Assembly: GCA_009885445.1 (NCBI GenBank)
Contig: VFKQ01000211.1
Location: forward strand, 1 to 17,816
Direction: 5' to 3'
Length of the DNA: 17,816 bases
Origin: Anaerolineaceae bacterium
GTDB taxonomy: Bacteria; Chloroflexota; Anaerolineae; Anaerolineales; Villigracilaceae
Shown: positions 7,993 through 14,819 of the stretch, piece after piece
Position numbering within the stretch: the first letter of the stretch is position 1
How the letters are laid out: each line of letters opens with the position of its first letter
Program-made: the position numbers and the translations under genes
The notes under the pieces: model-generated
Seen by the model: only the letters and a program-made list of their open reading frames with translations
Told to the model about the DNA's origin: nothing
The model's database searches: none

Positions 7993-8928
7993 ATGAACAC
8001 ACTCGTTACTGGCGGCGCCGGATTTATCGGCTCACATATTGTGCGCACCTTGCTCGAACGCGGCGATAACGTGCGCGTGCTGGATAATTTTTCGACGGGC
8101 AAGCATGAAAACCTTGCCGGACTGGAACGCGACGTGGAGATTCTCCCCGCCGATTTGCGCGACGCATCCGCCCGCGCTCGGGCCTGCTCGGGCGTTGAGA
8201 CCGTGTTCCACGAAGCGGCTTTCGTCTCCGTCCCACAATCCATGCAGGAACCCGCCGAATGTTTTGACGTGAACGTGACGGCCACCGCCGCGCTCTTTGA
8301 ATCCGCGCGTACAGCGGGTGTGCGCCGTATCGTCTTCGCCACCAGCGCCGCCGTCTACGGTGACTCGGACGACATGCCCCTGCGTGAAGAGACTGCCCTG
8401 CGTCCGCTTTCGCCGTACGCCGCATCCAAGCGCGTGGACGAAATCTACGGCCAACTTTATACCGCCTCCTTCAGACTCGAAGTTGTCGGCCTGCGCTACT
8501 TCAACGTCTACGGTCCGCGCCAGCGACCTGACTCAATGTACGCCGCCGCTGTGCCCATCTTCATTCAGCGACTCATCGACCAAAAGCCCATCACCATCTT
8601 CGGCGACGGCGGTCAAACCCGTGACCTGATCAACGTGGCCGACGTGGTGCGCGCAAATTTAATCGCCGCCGAGCATCCCGCCGCCCCAGGTGGAATCTTC
8701 AACATTTGCACCGGTGACGAAACCCGCCTGCTCGACCTGATTGACATTTTGCAAAAACTCTTCCCGTCCGCGCCCGCGCCCGAGTTCGCCGCCCCGCGCG
8801 CCGGGGACATTTACCGCTCCATCGGCAGTCCGCAAAAAGCCGCAGACGCCCTCGGCTTCCGCGCAGGTGTTTCGCTTGAAGAGGGGTTGAAGCAAACGGT
8901 GGAATGGATGAGGAATGTGGGAAAGTAA
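7993..8928 (+). CDS. NAD-dependent UDP-sugar 4-epimerase (extended SDR)
   Basis: A 311-aa soluble extended short-chain dehydrogenase. It shows the NAD-binding TGGAGFIGSH (residues 6-15), D31 after the second strand for NAD preference, the SSAAVYG-like strand (TSAAVYGD), and the catalytic Y142-x-x-x-K146 in PYAASK. The SVPQSMQEP segment and YFNVYGPRQRPDSMYAA loop resemble WbpP/GalE-type UDP-GlcNAc or UDP-Glc 4-epimerases, so it probably supplies UDP-GalNAc or UDP-Gal to the pathway. Only one base separates its ATG from the previous stop, indicating translational coupling. Other extended-SDR outcomes, such as a dehydratase or UDP-glucuronate epimerase, are less likely but not excluded. Confidence 0.85.
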   Translation: MNTLVTGGAGFIGSHIVRTLLERGDNVRVLDNFSTGKHENLAGLERDVEILPADLRDASARARACSGVETVFHEAAFVSVPQSMQEPAECFDVNVTATAALFESARTAGVRRIVFATSAAVYGDSDDMPLREETALRPLSPYAASKRVDEIYGQLYTASFRLEVVGLRYFNVYGPRQRPDSMYAAAVPIFIQRLIDQKPITIFGDGGQTRDLINVADVVRANLIAAEHPAAPGGIFNICTGDETRLLDLIDILQKLFPSAPAPEFAAPRAGDIYRSIGSPQKAADALGFRAGVSLEEGLKQTVEWMRNVGK

Positions 8929-9023
8929 ACACGTAGACACGTAAACACGTTCGCGCAAGACCTGTATACCTGTCTACGGTATTCGTGTTTACATCCTTCA
9001 TCCTTCATCTTTCATCTTTTCCC
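8929..9023 (+). repeat. Tandem 8-mer and 7-mer repeats filling a gene junction
   Basis: Right after the epimerase stop come three 8-nt units ACACGTAG, ACACGTAA, ACACGTTC (8929-8952). GTAAACACG (8941-8949) is inverted at 8984-8992 (CGTGTTTAC). Then come four 7-nt units CATCCTT, CATCCTT, CATCTTT, CATCTTT (8992-9019), ending 4 nt before the next start codon. There is no Shine-Dalgarno. The unit type recurs inside femAB1. Confidence 0.8.
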
Positions 9024-10937
9024 ATGACCCACTTCCGCAACCGCTTCGTCCTGCTTGGAGACATTCTCTTCATCGTTGTCTCGGTGTTGGGTAGTTTCGC
9101 GTTGCGCCTCGACGCCGGACAAATCGGTGATTATTATCCCGCCATCGTCATCATGTCTGGGTTGGCGTTGGTAATCAAGATCCCCACCTACTATTTCTTC
9201 GGTTTGTATCGCCGTCTATGGGTGTACGCCAGCACCAACGAACTGCGCTTAATTACCATCGCGGTGACAACGGCTTCCATTTTAACCAGCGGCATCATGA
9301 GTCTGATTTTACTGATTGCCAACAGTCAGGACTTGGTGCTGGGCATGCCGCGCTCCGCTCTCGGCATCGATTGGTTGATTTCGCTGGTGCTCATCGGCGG
9401 CTCGCGCTTTGCTCTGCGCATTCTGGGCGAGCAATCCGCCCGACGCTCGGGCAAGGGACGGCGCGCGCTCATCGTCGGCGCGGGGGATGCGGGCGCGCTG
9501 GTCGTGCGCGAATTGCAAAAGTCGCGTCAGCTCGATCTGATTCCTGTCGGCTTTCTCGACGATGATTCTGCCAAACAGAAACATGCAATCTACGGCGTCA
9601 CCGTTATTGGAAAAGTCAGCGACCTTGCAACGGTGCTCGACAATCAACAAGTGGACGAAGTCATCATCGCCATTCCCTCCGCGCCCGGCGACATCATTCG
9701 CCAGGTCAATGACGTCTGCCGCAAAAAAGGAATCGCTTCGCGCACGATGCCCGGCATTTACGAATTAATCGGCGGCAAGGTCAGCGTCAACCGTCTGCGC
9801 GAAGTGGATATCACCGACCTCCTGCGCCGCGAGCATGTGCGCGTCAACGATGAAAAAGTCGGCGAAGCATTATCGGGCAAGCGTGTGCTCGTCACCGGCG
9901 CGGGCGGCTCCATTGGCCGCGAGCTGTGTCGTCAGATTGCGCGGCGCGACCCCGCTGAATTGATTTTACTTGGGCATGGCGAAAATTCCATCTTTGAAAT
10001 TTTTCTTGAACTGCAAAGTAATTACCCCGCGCTGAAAATTTTCCCCGTCATTGCCGATGTGCGCAACGCGCCGCGACTCGATTCTGTTTTTACAATGCAC
10101 CAGCCACAAATTATTTTTCACGCCGCCGCGCATAAGCATGTTCCATTGATGGAAGCCAACCCGGTCGAAGCAGTCACCAATAATGTCATCGGCACGCGCA
10201 ATATTGTGCAGGCCGCGCTCGCGCACAACACCGAACGCTTCGTGCTCATCTCCACTGACAAAGCCGTGCGACCCTCCAGCATTTATGGCGCAACAAAACG
10301 TCTCGCAGAAATGATCGTGCTCGACGCCGCACAAACACCTGCCCTGGCGGGCGGTGCCAGGGAAAATAATCGCGCCTTCACTGTCGTGCGCTTTGGCAAC
10401 GTGCTCGGTTCGCGCGGAAGCATCATTCCTATTTTTAAAAATCAAATCGCCAACGGCGGTCCCGTCACCGTCACGCATCCCGACATGCTTCGTTTTTTCA
10501 TGACCATCCCCGAAGCCGTCTATCTCGTTTTGCAAGCCTCGTCCATGCAAAGCGGCGGCGAAGTTTTCGTGCTCAACATGGGCCAGCCCATTCGCATCCT
10601 CGACCTCGCCGAAGATCTGATAAAACTTTCAGGTCTCGAGCCGAATAAAGATATTGAGATTATTTTTACTGGCATCCGCCCTGGCGAAAAACTTGTCGAA
10701 GAACTTTGGGACGAGGGGACTCCTCTTGTGCCGACTCTGCACCCCGACATCTTCCGCCTCGACCAGCACGCCTCGTTCACGCCCTCGAACCTGCCACAGG
10801 CCATTGAGCAGTTAGCCACTTCGAGTCTCACCGCTGACCGCGCCGCGCTGAATCAATTTATCGACAATCTGATTCCCGGCGCGCACATCAGCGACGCGCA
10901 ACCCTCCGACCTTAGACCTCTGACTTTAGACTTTTGA
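9024..10937 (+). CDS. Membrane UDP-HexNAc 4,6-dehydratase, CapD/WbpM-type
   Basis: A 637-aa protein expected to convert UDP-GlcNAc to a 4-keto-6-deoxy sugar, the precursor of QuiNAc, FucNAc or diamino-sugars, next to the inner membrane. Four helices (about 8-28, 38-60, 77-99, 113-130) are followed by a first nucleotide-binding fold with GAGDAG (152-157). A catalytic SDR domain has TGAGGSIG (291-298), AAAHKHVPLME, and STDKAVRPSSIYGATKR. The proton-relay residue is Y421 (with K425), whereas the large WbpM-like enzymes I recall have Met there. The ATG at 9024 is chosen because an in-frame GTG at 8985 would place a 7-mer repeat in the protein. The last residues (DLRPLTLDF) and the stop are encoded by heptanucleotide repeats running on into the next gap. 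Cotranscribed with the epimerase and the transferase. Confidence 0.9.
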   Translation: MTHFRNRFVLLGDILFIVVSVLGSFALRLDAGQIGDYYPAIVIMSGLALVIKIPTYYFFGLYRRLWVYASTNELRLITIAVTTASILTSGIMSLILLIANSQDLVLGMPRSALGIDWLISLVLIGGSRFALRILGEQSARRSGKGRRALIVGAGDAGALVVRELQKSRQLDLIPVGFLDDDSAKQKHAIYGVTVIGKVSDLATVLDNQQVDEVIIAIPSAPGDIIRQVNDVCRKKGIASRTMPGIYELIGGKVSVNRLREVDITDLLRREHVRVNDEKVGEALSGKRVLVTGAGGSIGRELCRQIARRDPAELILLGHGENSIFEIFLELQSNYPALKIFPVIADVRNAPRLDSVFTMHQPQIIFHAAAHKHVPLMEANPVEAVTNNVIGTRNIVQAALAHNTERFVLISTDKAVRPSSIYGATKRLAEMIVLDAAQTPALAGGARENNRAFTVVRFGNVLGSRGSIIPIFKNQIANGGPVTVTHPDMLRFFMTIPEAVYLVLQASSMQSGGEVFVLNMGQPIRILDLAEDLIKLSGLEPNKDIEIIFTGIRPGEKLVEELWDEGTPLVPTLHPDIFRLDQHASFTPSNLPQAIEQLATSSLTADRAALNQFIDNLIPGAHISDAQPSDLRPLTLDF

Positions 10938-10951
10938 CCTTAGACCTGTAA
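10910..10951 (+). repeat. Six-unit heptanucleotide repeat spanning a stop codon to the next start
   Basis: Six contiguous 7-nt units, CCTTAGA, CCTCTGA, CTTTAGA, CTTTTGA, CCTTAGA and CCTGTAA, follow the pattern C-Y-T-N-N-R-A and are related by single substitutions. The dehydratase stop codon TGA is inside unit four, so the first four units are coding and the last two are intergenic. The array ends 4 nt before the FemAB start at 10956. Confidence 0.85.
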
Positions 10952-10955
10952 CCCC

Positions 10956-11969
10956 ATGCCCGAAGTTAATTTACCTGAATGGAATCGCTTCCTGCAAACC
11001 CAGCCCCACGCGCACGTTTTGCAAACAGGGCAGTGGGGCGAGCTAAAGTCCGCGTTTGGCTGGGACGCCGTGCGCCTCGTTGTGGATGAAACGGGTATGC
11101 AGATTCTCTTTCGCAAACTACCTTTCGGGTTCACAGTTGCCTACGCCCCGAAACCAGTGTTCAGTAATCAGTCATCAGTGTTCAGTGATCAGTTTTGGAA
11201 CGAAGTGGATTCCATTTGCAAAAAGAATCGTGCCATCTTCCTCAAGTTGGAACCCGATTCGTGGGAAGCAGAATCCATCTTTCCTCTTTCTTCTTTCATC
11301 TTTCATCTTTCATCTTTCATCCTTTCCCCTCACAACATCCAACCTCCGCGCAGCATCGTCATTGACATTCGCGGCACTGAAGAAGACTTGCTCGCGCGCA
11401 TGAAGCAGAAGACGCGCTACAACATCCGCCTGGCCGAGAAGAAGGGAATCACCGTCCGCGCATGGGACGACATCTCTGCGTTCCACAAGATGATGCTCGT
11501 CACCGGCGGACGTGACAACTTCGGCGTTCACTCGCTGGAATATTATCGCCGCGCTTACGAATTGTTTCAGCCAAGCGGCACAGCTGAACTGCTCGTGGCT
11601 GAATTCGAAGGTCAGCCGCTGGCCGCACTGATGGTCTTCGCTCGCGGACGGCGCGCCTGGTACGTTTACGGCGCATCGAATGACGAGGAGCGCAACCGCA
11701 TGCCCACTTATCTTTTGCAGTGGGAGGCAATTAAATGGGCACGTGCCAAAGGCGCAGAAGAATATGATTTGTGGGGAGTCCCTGACGAGGACGAGGCGAA
11801 GCTCGAAGCGGACTTCGAGCGGCGGGGCGATGGCCTGTGGGGGGTCTACCGCTTCAAGCGCGGATTCGGAGGCGAGTTGAGGCGCGCGTCTCAGGCGCTC
11901 GACCGAGTCTATAATCCGCTGTTGTATAAACTTTATTTGTGGCGCATGGCCGGGCGAGAGGCGGAATAA
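10956..11969 (+). CDS. FemAB-family peptidyltransferase, copy 1 (carries repeat-encoded segments)
   Basis: A 337-aa protein of the FemA/FemB/FemX family, which uses aminoacyl-tRNA to add amino acids to the peptide of lipid II. Two GNAT-like halves are visible. The LQTGQWGELKSAFGW start and the KQKTRYNIRLAEKKGI helix (150-165) belong to the first half. WYVYGAS, PTYLLQWEAIKWA and EEYDLWGVPDEDEA belong to the second. Two segments look foreign: residues 67-81 (PVFSNQSSVFSDQFW) and 109-126 (FPLSSFIFHLSSFILSPH). Both are translations of tandem 7-nt repeats and sit where copy 2 has ordinary loops or a helix. Position at the end of a polysaccharide operon makes envelope cross-linking or decoration of a surface polymer plausible. 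ATG 10956 directly follows a repeat array, with no clear ribosome binding site. Its stop overlaps copy 2 by one base. Confidence 0.85.
   Translation: MPEVNLPEWNRFLQTQPHAHVLQTGQWGELKSAFGWDAVRLVVDETGMQILFRKLPFGFTVAYAPKPVFSNQSSVFSDQFWNEVDSICKKNRAIFLKLEPDSWEAESIFPLSSFIFHLSSFILSPHNIQPPRSIVIDIRGTEEDLLARMKQKTRYNIRLAEKKGITVRAWDDISAFHKMMLVTGGRDNFGVHSLEYYRRAYELFQPSGTAELLVAEFEGQPLAALMVFARGRRAWYVYGASNDEERNRMPTYLLQWEAIKWARAKGAEEYDLWGVPDEDEAKLEADFERRGDGLWGVYRFKRGFGGELRRASQALDRVYNPLLYKLYLWRMAGREAE
11159..11193 (+). repeat. Coding 7-mer array (NNTCAGT x5) inside femAB1
   Basis: Five exact-length units, GTTCAGT, AATCAGT, CATCAGT, GTTCAGT, GATCAGT, lie in frame within femAB1. Because 7 is not a multiple of 3, three units (21 nt) encode a 7-residue period, seen as VFSNQSS then VFSDQ. 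The same unit occurs in femAB2 and before the glycosyltransferase gene. Confidence 0.9.
11281..11330 (+). repeat. Coding 7-mer array (TTTCATC x4 plus degenerate flanks) inside femAB1
   Basis: Four perfect TTTCATC units occupy 11294-11321, with degenerate units on either side (CTTTCTT, CCTTTCC). The reading frame passes through without a stop and gives the 7-residue period SSFIFHL then SSFIL. Related units (CATCTTT) precede the start codon at 9024. Confidence 0.9.
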
Positions 11970-13162
11970 TGGAATCAAATTCCGAAATATGGAATGCATT
12001 AATCGCATCGCTTCCCAATCCGCATTTTCTGCAAACTTCTGAGTGGGCGCAAGTGAAAGCAAAATATGGCTGGGCGCCGCATTACGCGCTGTGGAGCGAG
12101 GACAAGTTTTCAGTGTTCAGCGATCAGTCATCCGCTACTGAAAACTGGTCACTGATTACTGATCACTGCATGGCAGCGTGTTTGATTTTGAAACGCACCA
12201 TCCCCATTCGTGGACTCTCTGCGCGCCTCTCGGTACTTTATGCGCCGAAAGGTCCGCTGTTAAATTGGGCTGACGAATCTTTGCGCGCGCGCGTGTTGGA
12301 TGATTTGCAAACTTTCGCAAAAAAACAAGGCGCGATATTTTTGAAGATTGACCCCGATGTTGTACTGGGTACTGGCGTGCCGGGCGCGCAAGATGCGCTT
12401 GAAGAAAGCGGGGGAGCGGACTTGCAAGCCGAATTGACTCGTCGCGGCTGGGGGCATTCCGCCGACCAAATTCAGTTTCGCAATTCGGTGACGATGGACC
12501 TGACGCAAAGCGAGGCTGAACTGCTGGCGCGCATGAAACAGAAGACGCGCTACAACGTGCGCCTCGCCGAAAAGAAAGGCATGCGCCTGCGCGTAGGCAC
12601 GACAGATGACCTGCCCATGCTGTTCAAGATGTACGCCGAAACTTCTGTGCGCGATGGCTTTGCGATTCGCGATGAAAATTATTACAAGACGGTTTGGGGA
12701 TTGTTCATGCAGAAGTCTGAGAAATTTCCAGTCTCCAGTCTCCAGTCTCCAGTCGTCGAGCCACTCATCGCCGAAGTGGATGGCGAGCCTGTCGCTGGTT
12801 TGTTTTTATTTATGTTCGCAGGCCGCGCCTATTACGTGTACGGCATGTCGCGAGAGGCGCATCGTGAAAAGATGCCCACGTATTTTTTGCAATGGGAGGC
12901 CATGAAATACGCGAAGGCCGCGAGATGCACAGTCTACGATTTATGGGGCGCGCCTGAAATATTTGACGAGTCTGATTCGATGTGGGGGGTGTATCGCTTC
13001 AAGGAGGGACTGGGCGGACGTGTGGTGCGCACCCTCGGCGCGTGGGATTACGCGCCGAATCGGTTTACGTATAAACTGTATTCAGAAATCATTCCGCGTG
13101 TGCTGGATGTGATGCGCGCGCGGGGAAAGTCGAAAATTATGCGCTCGTTGGGCGGGGCATAA
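11969..13162 (+). CDS. FemAB-family peptidyltransferase, copy 2
   Basis: A 397-aa paralogue of the preceding protein, sharing the LQTSEWAQVKAKYGW start, the 'LLARMKQKTRYN' helix with RLAEKKGM (helix Met at residue 189), YYVYGMSREAHREKMPTYFLQWEAMKYA, and YDLWGAP. It is predicted to act on lipid II or another aminoacylatable envelope precursor. It has a longer C-terminus, LGAWDYAPNRF to SLGGA, which also occurs as an isolated remnant at 16865-16996. Two regions are repeat-derived: residues 47-67 (FSVFSDQSS...SLITDHC) are an insertion relative to copy 1, and residues 254-262 (PVSSLQSPV) come from CCAGTCT units. ATG 11969 overlaps the preceding stop by one base, and an upstream ATG in the same frame lies inside copy 1. 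Codon use looks like the operon. Confidence 0.87.
   Translation: MESNSEIWNALIASLPNPHFLQTSEWAQVKAKYGWAPHYALWSEDKFSVFSDQSSATENWSLITDHCMAACLILKRTIPIRGLSARLSVLYAPKGPLLNWADESLRARVLDDLQTFAKKQGAIFLKIDPDVVLGTGVPGAQDALEESGGADLQAELTRRGWGHSADQIQFRNSVTMDLTQSEAELLARMKQKTRYNVRLAEKKGMRLRVGTTDDLPMLFKMYAETSVRDGFAIRDENYYKTVWGLFMQKSEKFPVSSLQSPVVEPLIAEVDGEPVAGLFLFMFAGRAYYVYGMSREAHREKMPTYFLQWEAMKYAKAARCTVYDLWGAPEIFDESDSMWGVYRFKEGLGGRVVRTLGAWDYAPNRFTYKLYSEIIPRVLDVMRARGKSKIMRSLGGA
12107..12169 (+). repeat. Inverted pair of coding 7-mer arrays inside femAB2
   Basis: CAGTGTTCAGCGATCAGT on the left is mirrored by ACTGATTACTGATCACTG on the right, near-perfect reverse complements built from NNTCAGT heptads, with about 20 nt between. 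Translated in frame as residues 47-67 of FemAB2. It could form a strong hairpin in DNA or mRNA. Confidence 0.85.
12728..12755 (+). repeat. Coding 7-mer array (CCAGTCT x4) inside femAB2
   Basis: Units CCAGTCT, CCAGTCT, CCAGTCT, CCAGTCG lie head to tail in frame, encoding PVSSLQSPV (residues 254-262). Copy 1 has about ten fewer residues at this place (QPSGTAELLVAE against KSEKFPVSS...PLIAE), so this looks like an expansion or insertion within a loop. Confidence 0.9.
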
Positions 13163-13209
13163 GGATTACCAGTTTTCATTTTGCCCACCTGAGATCAAAG
13201 GCCGGCGTT

Positions 13210-13236
13210 AACACGGCTTGCTCATGCCCGTGTTTT
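13210..13236 (+). terminator. Possible terminator after femAB2
   Basis: AACACGG (13210-13216) pairs with CCGTGTT (13228-13234) around an 11-nt loop and is followed by two more T on the plus strand. The stop codon of the convergent monooxygenase gene lies in the loop. The stem is only 7 bp and the T-run short, so efficiency is uncertain. It may serve the plus-strand operon better than the minus-strand cassette. Confidence 0.45.
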
Positions 13237-14793
13237 GTGGATGTTGCGAACGCGATTGATTAATCGAAGAGGATAGCCCAATATTCGCATCAAGACGAGC
13301 AGGGCGATAAGGATACCGGGAGTGTAAACCTTCTGGCGCTTAATCCACTGCGCCTCAAAGTAGTCATCCATGTAATGCGCAGTACTAGCTGGGGCGAGCA
13401 TGATTTTCAACCATGCGCTCAACGATCTAACGGATGCCAGCGTTGGCATGATGCCCATTTCGCGCGCGAGAATGTCGCAATAAGGAAATTGCTCCACTGG
13501 ATAAACATTTTCGGTATTGATCGTGCCATACTCCGCGCACAAAGATTCCCAGGCTTCATTCCGTTTTTCTTTCAATGCTGTCGGGAGCGCGTATTTCCCA
13601 GAGAGCACACCCACTGTATAGCGCGCTTGTATTTCACTTATCGAGGGAATGTTTCCGATGATGGGTCGCGCAAACCCGATTAGAAACAGATTGTGCGTAT
13701 CAATATGCACACATCCGCGATAGAAATCCTTCAAGTGGATAATGCCTGCGGAAAGGTCTGTCAATAGCGAACGATATCCGGAGGAAAATACCAACATATC
13801 TGGCGAGAGTTGCAGTGTGGTTGATTGGTCAAAGTCGAAATAGTGAGTCCAGTTCTCATCTATCGGCGGGCCGATGATGTGCAGTCGCTTTTCTGCCACA
13901 GCATCCAGGAAATCATCGCTCTTGTTGTGGAAGACGTTGAAAAGCCGGCCTTTTGCGCGCGCTTTGAGTTTGAGATCCCACTCGCGCCTTAATTTCTGGG
14001 CTTGATCATCAGGTTCACGGCTCGCCTGCCGCGGCGGGAACCACCTGGCCAAGAGTAGATTGTAGCGGATGCGGAAAGTCACAAAGCGCTCGCCAAACCA
14101 GTTTCGTATCCCCTTGTCGAAAGAAAGTAACAGCCGGTTACGCAGAAAATCGGACGGCACGCCTCGGATTGGGTGATAGCGCGGGCTGACTCGAATGCCG
14201 GAGCGAAGGGAGAGGAAAACAGTATTGTTATGCTCAGGCTTGGCCAGATAATTCGCCACATCCGCCGCCGACTCGCCGCCGCCAACTACAACAACCGTTG
14301 CATTTCGAATCCCCTCGGGGTTTTCAGTGGCTGGAATTGGGATGGAACCGAATGAAACTTTTTGGTTAACCAAGCCAGTGCAGAGAAAAACGGCATCGAA
14401 GGTCAATCGTTCTTCGTCCGCATTTTCAGCTAGTGTGAGCTCCCAGTCATGGTCAGCCCGCTCAAGGTGAGTTAGTTCGACGCCGAAGCGAATCCGCTCC
14501 TTGAGATTAAAGTGCGCGGCAAATGATTCCAGATAATCGCCGAATTCAGCGCCGCGATAGAACTCTTCAAAATTCTGTTCGGGCGTTACATCTGGCAACC
14601 ATTTGCGAAAACAGGAAAACTGTGTCGTGTACTTTGTGGAAGTGGATACAAAATCTGGCCGCTGGTCACCCCAACAACCGCGCATAGAGTGAGTCTTCTC
14701 GAAGCAAACTATATCCTCCGCTGAAAATGAATCGAGAAGAAATTTCAGTGTTACGAGGCCGCTAGAGCCTGCCCCGATAACGGCAATCTTCAT
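13222..14793 (-). CDS. Flavin-containing monooxygenase-like FAD/NAD(P)H oxidoreductase
   Basis: A 523-aa protein of the flavin-dependent monooxygenase group, expected to use FAD, NADPH and O2 to oxygenate a small or lipid substrate. GAGSSGL (7-13) binds FAD. 'STSTKYTTQFSCFRKWLPD' matches the FMO segment after the first Rossmann part. FLCTGL (136-141) and GGGESAADVA (171-180) mark the second dinucleotide site. 'LFLIGFARPIIGNIPSISEI' then QARYTVGVLSG matches the C-terminal FMO motif. The usual FMO fingerprint F-x-G-x3-H-x3-Y/F just before the NADPH site is not recognisable (FGSIPIPATENPEGI has no His). A C-terminal hydrophobic segment (TPGILIALLVLMRIL) followed by Arg residues suggests a membrane anchor, as in animal FMOs. 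AAGGAG lies 8 nt before ATG 14793. It is last in the three-gene minus-strand cassette, 26 nt after the ketosynthase gene. Confidence 0.82.
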   Translation of the reverse strand: MKIAVIGAGSSGLVTLKFLLDSFSAEDIVCFEKTHSMRGCWGDQRPDFVSTSTKYTTQFSCFRKWLPDVTPEQNFEEFYRGAEFGDYLESFAAHFNLKERIRFGVELTHLERADHDWELTLAENADEERLTFDAVFLCTGLVNQKVSFGSIPIPATENPEGIRNATVVVVGGGESAADVANYLAKPEHNNTVFLSLRSGIRVSPRYHPIRGVPSDFLRNRLLLSFDKGIRNWFGERFVTFRIRYNLLLARWFPPRQASREPDDQAQKLRREWDLKLKARAKGRLFNVFHNKSDDFLDAVAEKRLHIIGPPIDENWTHYFDFDQSTTLQLSPDMLVFSSGYRSLLTDLSAGIIHLKDFYRGCVHIDTHNLFLIGFARPIIGNIPSISEIQARYTVGVLSGKYALPTALKEKRNEAWESLCAEYGTINTENVYPVEQFPYCDILAREMGIMPTLASVRSLSAWLKIMLAPASTAHYMDDYFEAQWIKRQKVYTPGILIALLVLMRILGYPLRLINRVRNIHKTRA

Positions 14794-14819
14794 GCGCTAG
14801 ACTCCTTGCACGATCAAAG

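Noticed and set aside
8985..9023. Upstream in-frame GTG start of the dehydratase gene, adding 13 residues
   Set aside because: The extra residues are only a translation of CATCCTT/CATCTTT repeats, and the family N-terminus begins at ATG 9024.
10910..12755. Short direct repeats as a possible CRISPR array
   Set aside because: Units are only 7 nt with no unique spacers, they lie in coding sequence, and no cas genes are present.
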